Shown here piece by piece: positions 15,513 through 23,808 of a stretch of 64,000 nucleotides of DNA. Source of the stretch: Burkholderia pyrrocinia (GTDB lineage: Bacteria; Pseudomonadota; Gammaproteobacteria; Burkholderiales; Burkholderiaceae). The position numbers and the translations under genes were made by a program. The DNA lies in assembly GCF_003330765.1 (NCBI RefSeq), contig NZ_CP024903.1, positions 2,294,001-2,358,000 of the forward strand. Reading direction: 5' to 3'. Under the pieces are notes generated by a model that was given only the letters and a program-made list of their open reading frames with translations, had not been told where the DNA came from and did not search any database. Each line of letters opens with the position of its first letter. Within the stretch, counting starts at the first letter, position 1.

Positions 15513-16985
15513 TCAGCCGACCCGCTGATGCCCCGCGTCGCCGGACGGCGCGCCGTCGTGCCCGCCGTTGTCGCCGTTGTTGTCGTGATCGTTCAACCCG
15601 TGCTCGATCATCATCCGGTAGAGCGTCACGCGCGAAATGCCGAGTTCGGCTGCGGCCCGGTTGATCCGGTGATCGTTGCGCAGCAGCGCGTTCTCGATCG
15701 CGGTGCGCTCGGCGAGCGCCCTCGCCTGTTCGAGCGTCACGGGTTCGGTTTCGCCGGGCGTGTCGAGCCCGAGATCGTGCGGCGTCAGCAGCCGGCTCTC
15801 GGCCATCACGATCGCGCGCCGCACGCGGTTGATCAGCTCGCGCACATTGCCGGGCCACTCGTAGCGACGCATCGCATCGAGCGCGGCCGACGTGAAGCCG
15901 CTGATCTTGCGGCCGCTGTCGGCCTTGTATTTCTGCAGCACGTAGTGCGCGAGGATGTCGATGTCCTTGCCGCGCGCGCGCAGCGGCGGCTCGTGGATGC
16001 GCAACACGCACAGGCGGTGATAGAGATCCGCGCGGAAGCGGCCGGCCTCGACCGCGCTGTCGAGATCCACGTGCGTGGCCGAGATGATCCGCACGTCGAC
16101 CACGACCGACTCCTGCCCGCCGAGCCGCTCGATCTTCCCCTCCTGCAGGAAGCGCAGCAGGCTCGCCTGGCTTTCGACCGGCATGTCGCCAATCTCGTCG
16201 AGAAACAGCGTGCCGCCATTCGCCGATTCGATCCGGCCCGCGCGCCGCTGGTTCGCGCCCGTGAACGCGCCGCGCTCATAGCCGAACAGTTCCGACTGCA
16301 ACAGGTGATGCGGAATCGCGCCGCAATTGATCGCGACGAACGGCCCCTTGCCGCGGCCGGAACGCTCGTGAATCGCGAGGGCCGTCAGTTCCTTGCCGGT
16401 GCCCGACTCGCCCGAAATGAACACGCTGGCGTCGGTCTTCGCCACCTTGCGGATCGTGCTGAACAACTGCTGCATCGCCTCGCAGTTGCCGATCATCCCG
16501 TGCTCGCCGATCGACGCCGCATAGGCCGCGCCGTCGACACGATCGAGCGCGGCCATCCCGCGCGCATGGCCGAGCACGTGCGAAATCCATTCGTAGGGCA
16601 GCGGCAGCGTCACATAATCGAAACAATAGCTGCGGATCAGTTCGCGCACGGCGGGACTGATCGTGATGCCGGCCTGCGCGATGGAAATCCAGCCGATTGC
16701 CGGCTGGCTCAGGCACGCCTTCAGCGCGGGATAGTCGCGCGACGTGAACCCCGTGAAATCGACCAGCCCGGCGGCGACGCTGACGCCGGATGTCATGTTC
16801 TGCGCGGCGCCGGCCGTCTTCGCGACCGCGATCTCCCAGCCGAGCCCGCGCAGTTGCGCAAGCAACGGCTCGTCGGGCGAACGCATGATCACGAACAGCT
16901 TGCGGCCGGCCTCGGGAGCGGTGACGGACACGTGCGTCATCTCGGGCGCCGCTTGCCCGTTTGCGTCGGGTGACCTTGCAACCAT
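15513..16985 (-). CDS. sigma-54-dependent activator with VpsR-like N-terminal domain
   Basis: A 490-residue enhancer-binding protein. Residues about 25-150 form a receiver-like domain without an obvious phosphoacceptor pocket (KLFVIMRSPDEPLLAQLRGLGWEIA at the start), as in VpsR/FlrA/BerB. The AAA+ domain has Walker A GESGTGKE (192-199), the sigma-54 contact loop GAFTGA (239-244), Walker B GTLFLDEIGDM and the R-finger region FRADLYHRL. The C-terminus ends in a Fis helix-turn-helix (INRAAAELGISRVTLYRMM). Relatives control exopolysaccharide and biofilm genes, some by binding c-di-GMP. It lies 6.8 kb from the end of the cepacian operon, so a role there is possible but unproven. Start 16985 has GGGGA at 6 bases; 16988 is an alternative. 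Confidence 0.9.
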   Translation of the reverse strand: MVARSPDANGQAAPEMTHVSVTAPEAGRKLFVIMRSPDEPLLAQLRGLGWEIAVAKTAGAAQNMTSGVSVAAGLVDFTGFTSRDYPALKACLSQPAIGWISIAQAGITISPAVRELIRSYCFDYVTLPLPYEWISHVLGHARGMAALDRVDGAAYAASIGEHGMIGNCEAMQQLFSTIRKVAKTDASVFISGESGTGKELTALAIHERSGRGKGPFVAINCGAIPHHLLQSELFGYERGAFTGANQRRAGRIESANGGTLFLDEIGDMPVESQASLLRFLQEGKIERLGGQESVVVDVRIISATHVDLDSAVEAGRFRADLYHRLCVLRIHEPPLRARGKDIDILAHYVLQKYKADSGRKISGFTSAALDAMRRYEWPGNVRELINRVRRAIVMAESRLLTPHDLGLDTPGETEPVTLEQARALAERTAIENALLRNDHRINRAAAELGISRVTLYRMMIEHGLNDHDNNGDNGGHDGAPSGDAGHQRVG

Positions 16986-17438
16986 CATTGTTCCCCGCTT
17001 GGCGTTGGTATCGCGCACCGGCTCGCCGCCGCGTACGACGGACCTCGATCGAACCGACATATTGGCCGCATTTCCGTCCGAATAAAATCCCCCTGCGCAC
17101 GAATCGCACGCCAGGGCAGATGCTGTCATGAACGGTATATCGATGCGGAGGGCGTGCGACTAGATGGGTGTTATCCCTGTAGCATGCGCGGCGCGAAGCC
17201 GTGACGGGCGAACGCCCTGCGCGCAAAGCCGTGCCGGTGCTGGCGCGCAGCGCTCGCGTGCGATGCGGCGCACGCGAAATCGGCTCGCCGGAATGCGCGT
17301 GCGCGGCCGGTCGGCCGGGCACGCGAACGCCCGTGTAACCGCTTCCGATTGACTTCGCTCAATCATCAGATGAAGCCGGATGATGCAGGAATGCAACATG
17401 CGCGGCCCGACGCCGCGCAGGGTGGCGCGGCGGCCGGG
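16986..17438. other. gap between metal hydrolase and sigma-54 regulator
   Basis: 453 bp, both flanking genes on the minus strand. It holds overlapping small hairpins at 17347-17364 (GATTGA-CTTCGC-TCAATC) and 17362-17384 (ATCATC paired with GATGAT), which share three bases and so exclude each other; they lie about 55 bp after the hydrolase stop and may end its transcript. An AT-rich patch around 17080-17095 may be the regulator promoter. No gene recognised. Confidence 0.4.
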
Positions 17439-18356
17439 TCAGCGAACCGACGCGAGCGGCGCCGGTGCGTTCGCGCGGCCGCGGCCGGCCGGCGTACCGC
17501 CGTGCTCGCCGTAAGAGGCGGCGAGCGCGTCGACCCGCGCGAGATGGTGGTGGTTGTCGTGATCCCACGGATGAAAGCCCGGCCGGAAAAAGCTCAGCCA
17601 TTCGCCGGCGATGCGCGGGAACAGCCCGCGGCGCGGCCCGTAAAGGAACGCGATCATCCGCAGCATGCCGCGCACGTGACGCCTGGCGCCGCGATCGCGC
17701 CACAGCAGCGTCACATGGATCAGGAACACGGTCGGCCAGAACGTCAGCGTCGTCAGCAGATACACGCCGATGCGGATCAGGTAACGGCGCAGCCCCGGCT
17801 TCATGGCGGCATTCCATACGTCGAACGACACGGCCTTGTGCTCGGTTTCCTCGAGCGCGTGCCATATCCACATCTGGCGGTAGCCCTCGACCGAGCCTTC
17901 GAGGCGCGTCGGATCGCGCAGCAGCCAGTCGGCGAGCATCGCCGTGTAGTGTTCCGCCGCGACCGTGTGCGCGAGTTGCACCGAATGCGGCAGCTTGCGC
18001 TTCATGTAGCCGAGCACCGCCCACACGCGCTTGTCGAGCTTGCGCGCGGGCAGGTGGTTCGCCTGCATCAGCTCATTGTATTCGGCGTGCTCGCGCGTAT
18101 GCATCGCCTCCTGGCCGATGAAGCCGAGCACCTGCCGCTTCAGCACGGGATCGTCGATCCGGTCGCGGTAATGGCGCACCGAATCCATGAAGAAGCGCTC
18201 GCCAGCCGGGAACAGCAGCGACAGCGCGTTGAAGAAATGGGTCACATGCGACCCGAGGCCATGCCAGTCCTTCGCGCGTTCGACCGGCAGGTCGAAGCGC
18301 AGGTCGCGGCGCACCGGCATGATCCCGGCTGCGGTGGCGGAAGCGGCTGACTTCAT
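17439..18356 (-). CDS. PF10118-type metal-dependent hydrolase
   Basis: A 305-residue protein of the predicted metal-dependent hydrolase family (COG3687). It has the ferritin-like metal-ligand pattern: EAMHTREHAEYN near residue 96, an Glu/His pair in AAEHYTAMLADWLL near 148, and HALEETEHKAVSFDVW near 178; a hydrophobic pair of helices around residues 205-235 suggests membrane association. The function is not established; relatives are common near fatty-acid or lipid stress genes. The start at 18356 has AGGAG with a long 10-base spacer. A TetR-type palindrome lies about 90 bp upstream, which suggests ligand-controlled expression. Confidence 0.85.
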   Translation of the reverse strand: MKSAASATAAGIMPVRRDLRFDLPVERAKDWHGLGSHVTHFFNALSLLFPAGERFFMDSVRHYRDRIDDPVLKRQVLGFIGQEAMHTREHAEYNELMQANHLPARKLDKRVWAVLGYMKRKLPHSVQLAHTVAAEHYTAMLADWLLRDPTRLEGSVEGYRQMWIWHALEETEHKAVSFDVWNAAMKPGLRRYLIRIGVYLLTTLTFWPTVFLIHVTLLWRDRGARRHVRGMLRMIAFLYGPRRGLFPRIAGEWLSFFRPGFHPWDHDNHHHLARVDALAASYGEHGGTPAGRGRANAPAPLASVR

Positions 18357-18446
18357 GTTTTTCGTTCTCCTTGTTCCGGAGCGGCCCGGCGCGTCATCCG
18401 ACGCAACCAGCTCCAGCCCGGGCAGCGCGTCGCGCACCGCCAAAAT

Positions 18447-18468
18447 CTTGACATCGACAGATGTAAAG
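18447..18468. promoter_or_regulatory. TetR-type operator palindrome upstream of the metal hydrolase
   Basis: CTTGACATC-GACA-GATGTAAAG: 9-base arms with one mismatch, inner ACATC/GATGT perfect, in an AT-richer patch 91 bp upstream of the hydrolase start. Read on the minus strand it is CTTTACATC-TGTC-GATGTCAAG, close to sites bound by many TetR-family repressors. No tetR gene lies in the window near it, so the regulator would be encoded elsewhere. Confidence 0.6.
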
Positions 18469-18899
18469 ATAGGCTGGCCGCGCCCGCGCGCGCAAGCCGC
18501 GCGGTAGATGCGCGCTTCCAAACAGGGCACGGTCGAAAAGGCAGAAAAAACGGCGCTCGAATGGCGCCCGGACGGGCCTCGATTCGAACGCTCGCGCCGG
18601 CCAGCGAGCGATGCGTGCCGGTTGGCACCGCGTCCTGCCGCCGGCCCGAAAGCCCCGTGCAGCGGGTGTTTTGACGAATCCGGCGGCGCCGCGCAGCACA
18701 CCGCCGACCGCCCCGGCAGCACCGATTCATACGCGCGGCGCACTCGCGTGGTGCAACCTCAGCCGCGCGGCCCGCGAAAAATTCAAACGCGCGTTCCATT
18801 TGCGTTTCGGGCGATCAGGGGCGCTCCTGCCGGCTGCCGCCCCTGACGCACGTTCGACGGGGTGGCCAGCCATGCGCGACGACCCGCTGCGCGCTCGCC

Positions 18900-18905
18900 T
18901 ACAAT
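18900..18905 (+). promoter_or_regulatory. putative -10 (TACAAT) of the FKBP gene
   Basis: TACAAT, 35 bp before the FKBP ATG, matches five of six -10 positions. No clear -35 is present 17 bp upstream. Confidence 0.4.
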
Positions 18906-18939
18906 AGCGTTTTTAGTCAACCCACTTTCAGGAGAAGTC

Positions 18940-19281
18940 ATGTCTGTCACCACGACCGAATCGGGCCTCAAATACGAAGACCTGACCGAAGGCACCGGCG
19001 ACGTAGCGCAAGCCGGCCAGACCGTCAGCGTCCACTACACGGGCTGGCTGACCGACGGTCAGAAATTCGATTCGAGCAAGGACCGCAACGACCCGTTCGC
19101 GTTCGTGCTCGGCGGCGGCATGGTCATCAAGGGCTGGGACGAAGGCGTGCAGGGCATGAAGGTCGGCGGCGTGCGTCGCCTGACGATCCCGCCGCAACTC
19201 GCCTACGGCCCGCGCGGCGCAGGCGGCGTGATTCCGCCGAACGCGACGCTCGTGTTCGAAGTCGAACTGCTCGCCATCTGA
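18940..19281 (+). CDS. FKBP-type peptidyl-prolyl isomerase
   Basis: A 113-residue single-domain FKBP. It has [20 protein letters not shown], then [23 protein letters not shown] and [32 protein letters not shown], the complete FK506-binding core including the active-site Tyr, Phe/Asp, Val-Ile and Trp. It catalyses cis-trans isomerisation at prolyl bonds in the cytosol, as there is no signal peptide. Its length and sequence match the small Burkholderia FKBPs studied as virulence-related Mip-like proteins. GGAG is 6 bases before ATG. An AraC gene follows after 26 bp. Confidence 0.95.
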   Translation: MSVTTTESGLKYEDLTEGTGDVAQAGQTVSVHYTGWLTDGQKFDSSKDRNDPFAFVLGGGMVIKGWDEGVQGMKVGGVRRLTIPPQLAYGPRGAGGVIPPNATLVFEVELLAI

Positions 19282-19307
19282 CGACGCAGCCGGCCGGGTT
19301 CCTTCCA

Positions 19308-20081
19308 ATGGAGCGCATCGCCTCCCCCGCCATCGCGCTGCGCCGCTACGACACGTGCGAAGCGTCGGACGTGCACGACTTCCACCAGGTCGTGCTCGGC
19401 GTCGATGGCGCGATGGTGATGGCGGTGGACGGTATCGGCCGGTGCATCGACCGGCATGCGGCCTGGCTGATTCCGGCCGGCGCGCGCCACGACTACGCGG
19501 GCCTCGGCGACAATCGCCAGCTCGTGATCGACCTGCCCGCCGCGTCGCTCGCGGTGCCGCAGCGGCTGTTCGACCGCGCGCGTGCCGTGTCGATCGATCC
19601 GGCCCTGACGTTGCTCGTCGCGCAGGTCGCAGCGGCCGCCGCGCAGCTCGATGCGCCGGCCGGCGACGCGCGGCAGGCGGCCGCGCACCGTTTCCAGTGG
19701 CAGGCCGCCGCGCGCCTGTGCGGCGCGCTGCTCGACGACGCCGGCATCGCCGCGCCCGCGTCGGGTCTCGATTTCGCGCGCATCGACCGCTGGCTGCGCG
19801 CGCGGCTCTCCGAGCCGCTGCGCATCGCCGATCTCGCCGCGCACTGCGGCTACGGGATGCGCCGGTTTCATCAACTGTTCGTCGAAGCATTCGGCGAAAC
19901 GCCGCATCGCTACCTGCAGCGGCTGCGGCTCGACGCGGCGGTCGTGCTGCTCGCCGACGGCCGGCATCCGCTCGTCGACATCGCGGGCATGGTCGGCTTC
20001 GCGGACCAGAGCACGTTCACGCATGCGTTCACGAAGCGCTTCGGCGTTGCGCCGGGACGCTGGCGCGGCGAACGGCATTGA
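19308..20081 (+). CDS. AraC-family regulator (cupin sensor)
   Basis: A 257-residue AraC protein. Residues about 10-90 look like a cupin effector domain (FHQVVLGVDGAMVMAVDG...AAWLIPAGARHDYAG). The C-terminal DNA-binding domain has both helix-turn-helices: LRIADLAAHCGYGMRRFHQLFVEAFGETPHRYL and LVDIAGMVGFADQSTFTHAFTKRFGVAPGRWR, split here by the linker. It lies 26 bp after the FKBP gene and 198 bp before a drug-exporter-like MFS gene, which may be its target. Effector unknown. Confidence 0.88.
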   Translation: MERIASPAIALRRYDTCEASDVHDFHQVVLGVDGAMVMAVDGIGRCIDRHAAWLIPAGARHDYAGLGDNRQLVIDLPAASLAVPQRLFDRARAVSIDPALTLLVAQVAAAAAQLDAPAGDARQAAAHRFQWQAAARLCGALLDDAGIAAPASGLDFARIDRWLRARLSEPLRIADLAAHCGYGMRRFHQLFVEAFGETPHRYLQRLRLDAAVVLLADGRHPLVDIAGMVGFADQSTFTHAFTKRFGVAPGRWRGERH

Positions 20082-20279
20082 GCGAACCCGCCTCACTGAA
20101 CCCGCGTCAACGCACGTAGCGGCGGCACAGGCCGGCAAACCTCGTCCGCGTCGCCCCGGTCTCGGCGTTCGTGTTCCCCGCTTCTGTCGCGCTCGCAGCC
20201 CCGCTGCATCGCGTCGCACGTATCGACGCTTCACGTCCCGCTGAAACATCGCCCGCCCGTCGCGTCCTACGATGGGCGC

Positions 20280-21728
20280 ATGGATACGACCACACCCGCC
20301 TCCGCCTTCCCGCCCGCGCTCGCGCGCGTCGTCGCGACCGTCAGCATCGGCTTCGTCGTCACGCAACTCGACGTGACGATCGTCAACATCGCGCTCGCAC
20401 ATCTCGCCGGCGACCTGCATCTGCCGGTCGCCGGCCTGCAGTGGGTCGTCGATGCGTACACGCTCGCGTTCGCGGTGCTGATGCTGTCGGGCGGCGCGCT
20501 CGGCGACCGCTTCGGCGCGCGCCGCCTGTACGTCGCGGGCCTCGTGCTGTTCGCGCTCGCGTCGCTCGCGTGCGGCGCCGCGGTCGCACCCGCGATGCTG
20601 ATCGCGGCCCGTGCGCTGCAGGGCGTCGGCGCCGCGGCGATGCTGCCCAATTCGCTCGCGCTGCTCAACGACGCGTGCCGGCACGACCCGCACCTGCGTG
20701 CGCGGGCCGTCGGCTGGTGGACGGCGGCCGGTTCGATCTCGATCGCGGCCGGCCCGGTCGTCGGCGGCCTGCTGATCGCGGCGTGGGGCTGGCGCGGCAT
20801 CTTCCTCGTGAACCTGCCGCTGTGCGCGGCCGGGCTCGCGGCCGCCTTCGCGTGGGTGCCCGCGCACCGCGGGAAGGCTGCGCCGGCCGCGCCATCCCGT
20901 TCCGTCCGCGCACTCGACCTGCGCGGCCAGCTCATCGCGATCGCGATGCTGACCGCGCTGACCGGCGCCGTGATCGAATGGCGGCCGCTCGGCTTCGCGC
21001 ATCCGGTGGTGGCCGGCGGTTTCGCGATGGCGGCGCTGGCCGCGCTCGCGTTCGTCGCGGTCGAATCGCGTACGGCCACGCCGATGCTGCCGCTGTCGCT
21101 GTTCCGCCACCGCACGTTCAGCGCGGCCGTGCTGTTCGGGATCTGCGTGAACCTCACGTACTACGGCACCGTGTTCGTGCTCGCGCTCTACCTGCAGCGC
21201 GCACGCGGCGAATCGGCGTTGCAGGCGGGCCTCGCGTTCCTGCCGCTGACGGGCGGCTTCCTGCTGTCGAATCTCGCGAGCGGCCGGGTGGTCGCGCGTC
21301 ACGGTTCGCGCGGGCCGATGCTGGCAGGCGCGCTGGTCGCCGCACTCGGCTACGGGTCGCTACATTTCGTCGACGCGTCGACGCCGCTGGCCGCCCTGCT
21401 CGTGCCGTTCCTGCTGATTCCGTCGGGCATGGGTTTCGCGGTGCCGGCGATGACGACCGCCGTGCTCGCGTCGGTCGCGCCCGAGCGGGCCGGTATCGCG
21501 TCGGCCGTGCTGAATACCGCGCGACAGGCCGGCGGCGCGATGGGCGTCGCAGCGTTCGGCGCGCTCGCCGGCGGCGGCGGCGCGTGGCAGGTCGTGGACG
21601 GGCTGCGGATCGAAACGGCCGTGTCGGTCGCGCTGCTGGTCACGGCCGCGCTGCTCGCGACGCTGGTCCGGCCCGATGCGCATCGCGGCGCATCGCCCGC
21701 CCGCCAGGTGGTGCGGGCTACCGATTGA
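20280..21728 (+). CDS. MFS transporter, DHA2 (14-helix EmrB-like) family
   Basis: A 482-residue inner-membrane exporter with about 14 hydrophobic segments. The DHA2 signatures are present: FVVTQLDVTIVNIALAHL (motif D1) in helix 1, GGALGDRFGARRLYVAG (motif A), and QGVGAAAMLPNSLALL and PVVGGLLIAAWGWRGIF (motif C). Such proteins export drugs or metabolites using the proton gradient. No periplasmic adaptor gene is adjacent. Its gene converges with hxlR-like gene at 21821. Substrate unknown; regulation by the upstream AraC protein is possible. Confidence 0.88.
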   Translation: MDTTTPASAFPPALARVVATVSIGFVVTQLDVTIVNIALAHLAGDLHLPVAGLQWVVDAYTLAFAVLMLSGGALGDRFGARRLYVAGLVLFALASLACGAAVAPAMLIAARALQGVGAAAMLPNSLALLNDACRHDPHLRARAVGWWTAAGSISIAAGPVVGGLLIAAWGWRGIFLVNLPLCAAGLAAAFAWVPAHRGKAAPAAPSRSVRALDLRGQLIAIAMLTALTGAVIEWRPLGFAHPVVAGGFAMAALAALAFVAVESRTATPMLPLSLFRHRTFSAAVLFGICVNLTYYGTVFVLALYLQRARGESALQAGLAFLPLTGGFLLSNLASGRVVARHGSRGPMLAGALVAALGYGSLHFVDASTPLAALLVPFLLIPSGMGFAVPAMTTAVLASVAPERAGIASAVLNTARQAGGAMGVAAFGALAGGGGAWQVVDGLRIETAVSVALLVTAALLATLVRPDAHRGASPARQVVRATD

Positions 21729-21820
21729 CCGTGTGCGGTCATGCTTCGCCGGGATCGCGCTGGATCAGATGACGCCACGGAAAGACGTCGAGCTTGAAGC
21801 GCGGCCGTCGCGCACCGCGC

Positions 21821-22291
21821 TCACCGCCGCGCCGCGCCCGCTTCGTCGCCGACCTTCCTCACGAGCGTGTCGGCCGCCTTCACGGGCCGGCCATCGTCGT
21901 GCCGCAGCGCGAGCTTGCGGATCGCGCGCCCCGTGCCGCGGTCGACCAGCACCGAATGCGGCTCGCCGCGCGCGAACAGGTTCGCCTCGCCCCACTGCCG
22001 CAGCATCACGATGACCGGAAACAGCCCCTCGCCCTTTTTGGTCAGCGCGTACTCCTGATACGCGGTGCCGTCCGACGCCGGCACGACGTCGAACACGCCG
22101 GCGTCCACCAGCATCCTGAGTCGGTCGGACAGGATATTGCTCGCGACACCGAGGCTCGCGCGGAAATCGCCGAAGCGGCGCACGCCATCGAACGCATCGC
22201 GCACGATCAGCAACGCCCAGCGATCGCCGACGATATCGGTCGCCCGTGCCACCGGGCACGGCGAATCCGCAAGACTTTTCTGCCTGGCCAT
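21821..22291 (-). CDS. HxlR-family transcriptional regulator
   Basis: A 156-residue winged-helix protein of the HxlR (YodB/HypR) family: SPCPVARATDIVGDRWALLIVRDAF with the redox-type N-terminal Cys (residue 12), followed by RRFGDFRASLGVASNILSDRLRMLVDAGVF and the wing YQEYALTKKGEGLFPVI. The C-terminal 55 residues are longer than in minimal HxlR proteins. GAGAGGAAC sits before the ATG. It is divergent from an MFS transporter across 153 bp containing matched repeats, so it probably represses that transporter in response to a quinone, aldehyde or oxidant. Confidence 0.9.
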   Translation of the reverse strand: MARQKSLADSPCPVARATDIVGDRWALLIVRDAFDGVRRFGDFRASLGVASNILSDRLRMLVDAGVFDVVPASDGTAYQEYALTKKGEGLFPVIVMLRQWGEANLFARGEPHSVLVDRGTGRAIRKLALRHDDGRPVKAADTLVRKVGDEAGAARR

Positions 22292-22372
22292 GTTCCTCTC
22301 CGCAATCGTGCCGGCCGCGCTCGCGGCCGCGCCAGCCATCCGTGCGCAGGCCCGTCGCCCGCCGCACAACAG

Positions 22373-22430
22373 GTTGCATTTTAAAACTACTTTTCCTACA
22401 CTCACACCAGTTTCAAATTGCAACTACTTT
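22373..22430. promoter_or_regulatory. repeat pair in the HxlR/MFS divergent promoter
   Basis: The AT-rich part of the divergent gap contains GTTGCA (22373-22378) and TTGCAAC (22418-22424) as an inverted repeat, and AACTACTTT twice in direct orientation (22385-22393 and 22422-22430, 37 bp apart). HxlR proteins bind such spaced sites; binding here is inferred. Confidence 0.5.
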
Positions 22431-22444
22431 GCGTGAGGAAACCC

Positions 22445-23677
22445 ATGGCGTCTTCCTGTCATTCAAGCACCGTCCCGTCGAATGCATCGCGCGCGGCGCA
22501 TCCTGGCGACGGCGGCCGCCTGTCCGCGGCGCGCGTCGCGCTGCTGGCCATCTGCTGCGCGGCGAGCGTCGCGAACGTCTACTACGCGCAGCCGCTGCTC
22601 GATTCGATCGCGCGCGATTTCGATGTGTCGCAGGCCGCGGTCGGCGGCGTCATCACCGCCACGCAGCTCGGCTGTGCGCTCGCGCTGCTGTTCGTCGTGC
22701 CGCTCGGCGATCTGCTGAACCGCAAGCGCCTGATCGCCGTGCAGCTTCTGCTGCTGACGGCGGCCTGCATCGGCGTGGCCGCGTCGTCGACGCGCATCGC
22801 GCTGCTGGCGGGAATGGTCGCGGTCGGACTGCTCGGCACCGCGATGACGCAAGGGCTGATCGCGTGCTCGGCCGCACTCGCGGGCGCCGGCGAACGCGGA
22901 CGCGTGGTGGGCGCCGCGCAGGGCGGCGTCGTGATCGGGTTGCTGGCCGCGCGCTCGCTGGCGGGCGTCGTCACCGATATCGCCGGATGGCGGGCGGTCT
23001 ATCTCGTCTCGGGTGCGCTCGCGATCGCCATGCTTGCCGTGCTGTCGCGGCTGTTGCCCGACACGAACGAACCGCGCGAACGGCTCGGTTACGCGGCACT
23101 GCTGCGATCGATGGTGTCGCTGCTGCGCAATGAACGCGTGCTGCGCGTGCGCGGCGCGATCGCGCTGCTGATGTTCGCGGCGTTCAGCATCTTCTGGAGC
23201 GCGCTCGTGCTGCCGCTCAGCGCACCGCCGCATTCGATGTCGCATACGCAGATCGGTGCATTCGGCCTCGTCGGCGCACTGGGCGCGGCGGCTGCCGCGC
23301 GCGCAGGCCGGCTCGCGGATCGCGGGCGCGGCGAAGCGACGACCGGCGCCGCGCTCGCGCTGCTCGCGTGCTCGTGGCTGCCGCTCGCGTTCGGCGATAC
23401 GTCGATTGCGCTGCTGATCGTCGGCATCGTGCTGCTCGACGTCGGCGGGCAGGCCGTCCACGTCGTCAACCAGAGCATGATTCTCGCCGCGCGGCCCGAT
23501 GCGCATGCGCGCCTCGTCGGCTGCTACATGCTGTTCTACTCGGCCGGCAGCGGGCTCGGTGCGATTGCGTCGACGATGATGTATGCGCGCGCCGGATGGA
23601 CGGGCGTCTGCGTGCTCGGCGCGGCTGTGAGCGTGGCCGCGCTCGGCTGGTGGGCCGCGACGCTCAGGCGCGCGTGA
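22445..23677 (+). CDS. MFS transporter (YnfM/AraJ-like 12-helix)
   Basis: A 410-residue inner-membrane protein with about 12 hydrophobic segments. It has VANVYYAQPLLDSIARDFDVS at helix 1 and VPLGDLLNRKRLI, an MFS motif A variant, followed by the central loop at about residues 205-225. The family includes sugar-efflux and drug-efflux carriers; the substrate is unknown. The ATG at 22445 is preceded by GAGGAAACCC. Its expression probably answers to the divergent HxlR regulator. Confidence 0.85.
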   Translation: MASSCHSSTVPSNASRAAHPGDGGRLSAARVALLAICCAASVANVYYAQPLLDSIARDFDVSQAAVGGVITATQLGCALALLFVVPLGDLLNRKRLIAVQLLLLTAACIGVAASSTRIALLAGMVAVGLLGTAMTQGLIACSAALAGAGERGRVVGAAQGGVVIGLLAARSLAGVVTDIAGWRAVYLVSGALAIAMLAVLSRLLPDTNEPRERLGYAALLRSMVSLLRNERVLRVRGAIALLMFAAFSIFWSALVLPLSAPPHSMSHTQIGAFGLVGALGAAAAARAGRLADRGRGEATTGAALALLACSWLPLAFGDTSIALLIVGIVLLDVGGQAVHVVNQSMILAARPDAHARLVGCYMLFYSAGSGLGAIASTMMYARAGWTGVCVLGAAVSVAALGWWAATLRRA

Positions 23678-23709
23678 AGCGTGCCGGCGACGCGAATCGG
23701 ACGGGGAAA

Positions 23710-23737
23710 GCCGGCTCGCCCGCTTCGGGTGGCCGGC
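23710..23737. terminator. hairpin between convergent MFS and bceK genes
   Basis: GCCGGC-tcg-CCCG-ctt-CGGG-tg-GCCGGC forms a two-part stem 33 bp after the MFS stop and 72 bp from the bceK stop. It has no U-run; it may serve both convergent genes. Confidence 0.35.
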
Positions 23738-23808
23738 GCGCGAACCGACCGCGCACGCGCGGCGGTTCGACCTTCGCTGCGGCACGCCGGTTGCGCGCCG
23801 CGGGGGGC

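Larger units (their letters stand above)
18357..18939. other. divergent gap between metal hydrolase and FKBP genes
   Basis: 583 bp. It contains the palindrome annotated at 18447-18468 close to the hydrolase gene and a -10-like element before the FKBP gene. The middle, 18470-18890, holds only chance open frames without family features; no tetR-like gene is present here. Confidence 0.4.

Noticed and set aside
19203..21302. A 699-codon minus-strand frame over AraC and MFS genes
   Set aside because: Antisense shadow with charged low-complexity sequence and no domain.
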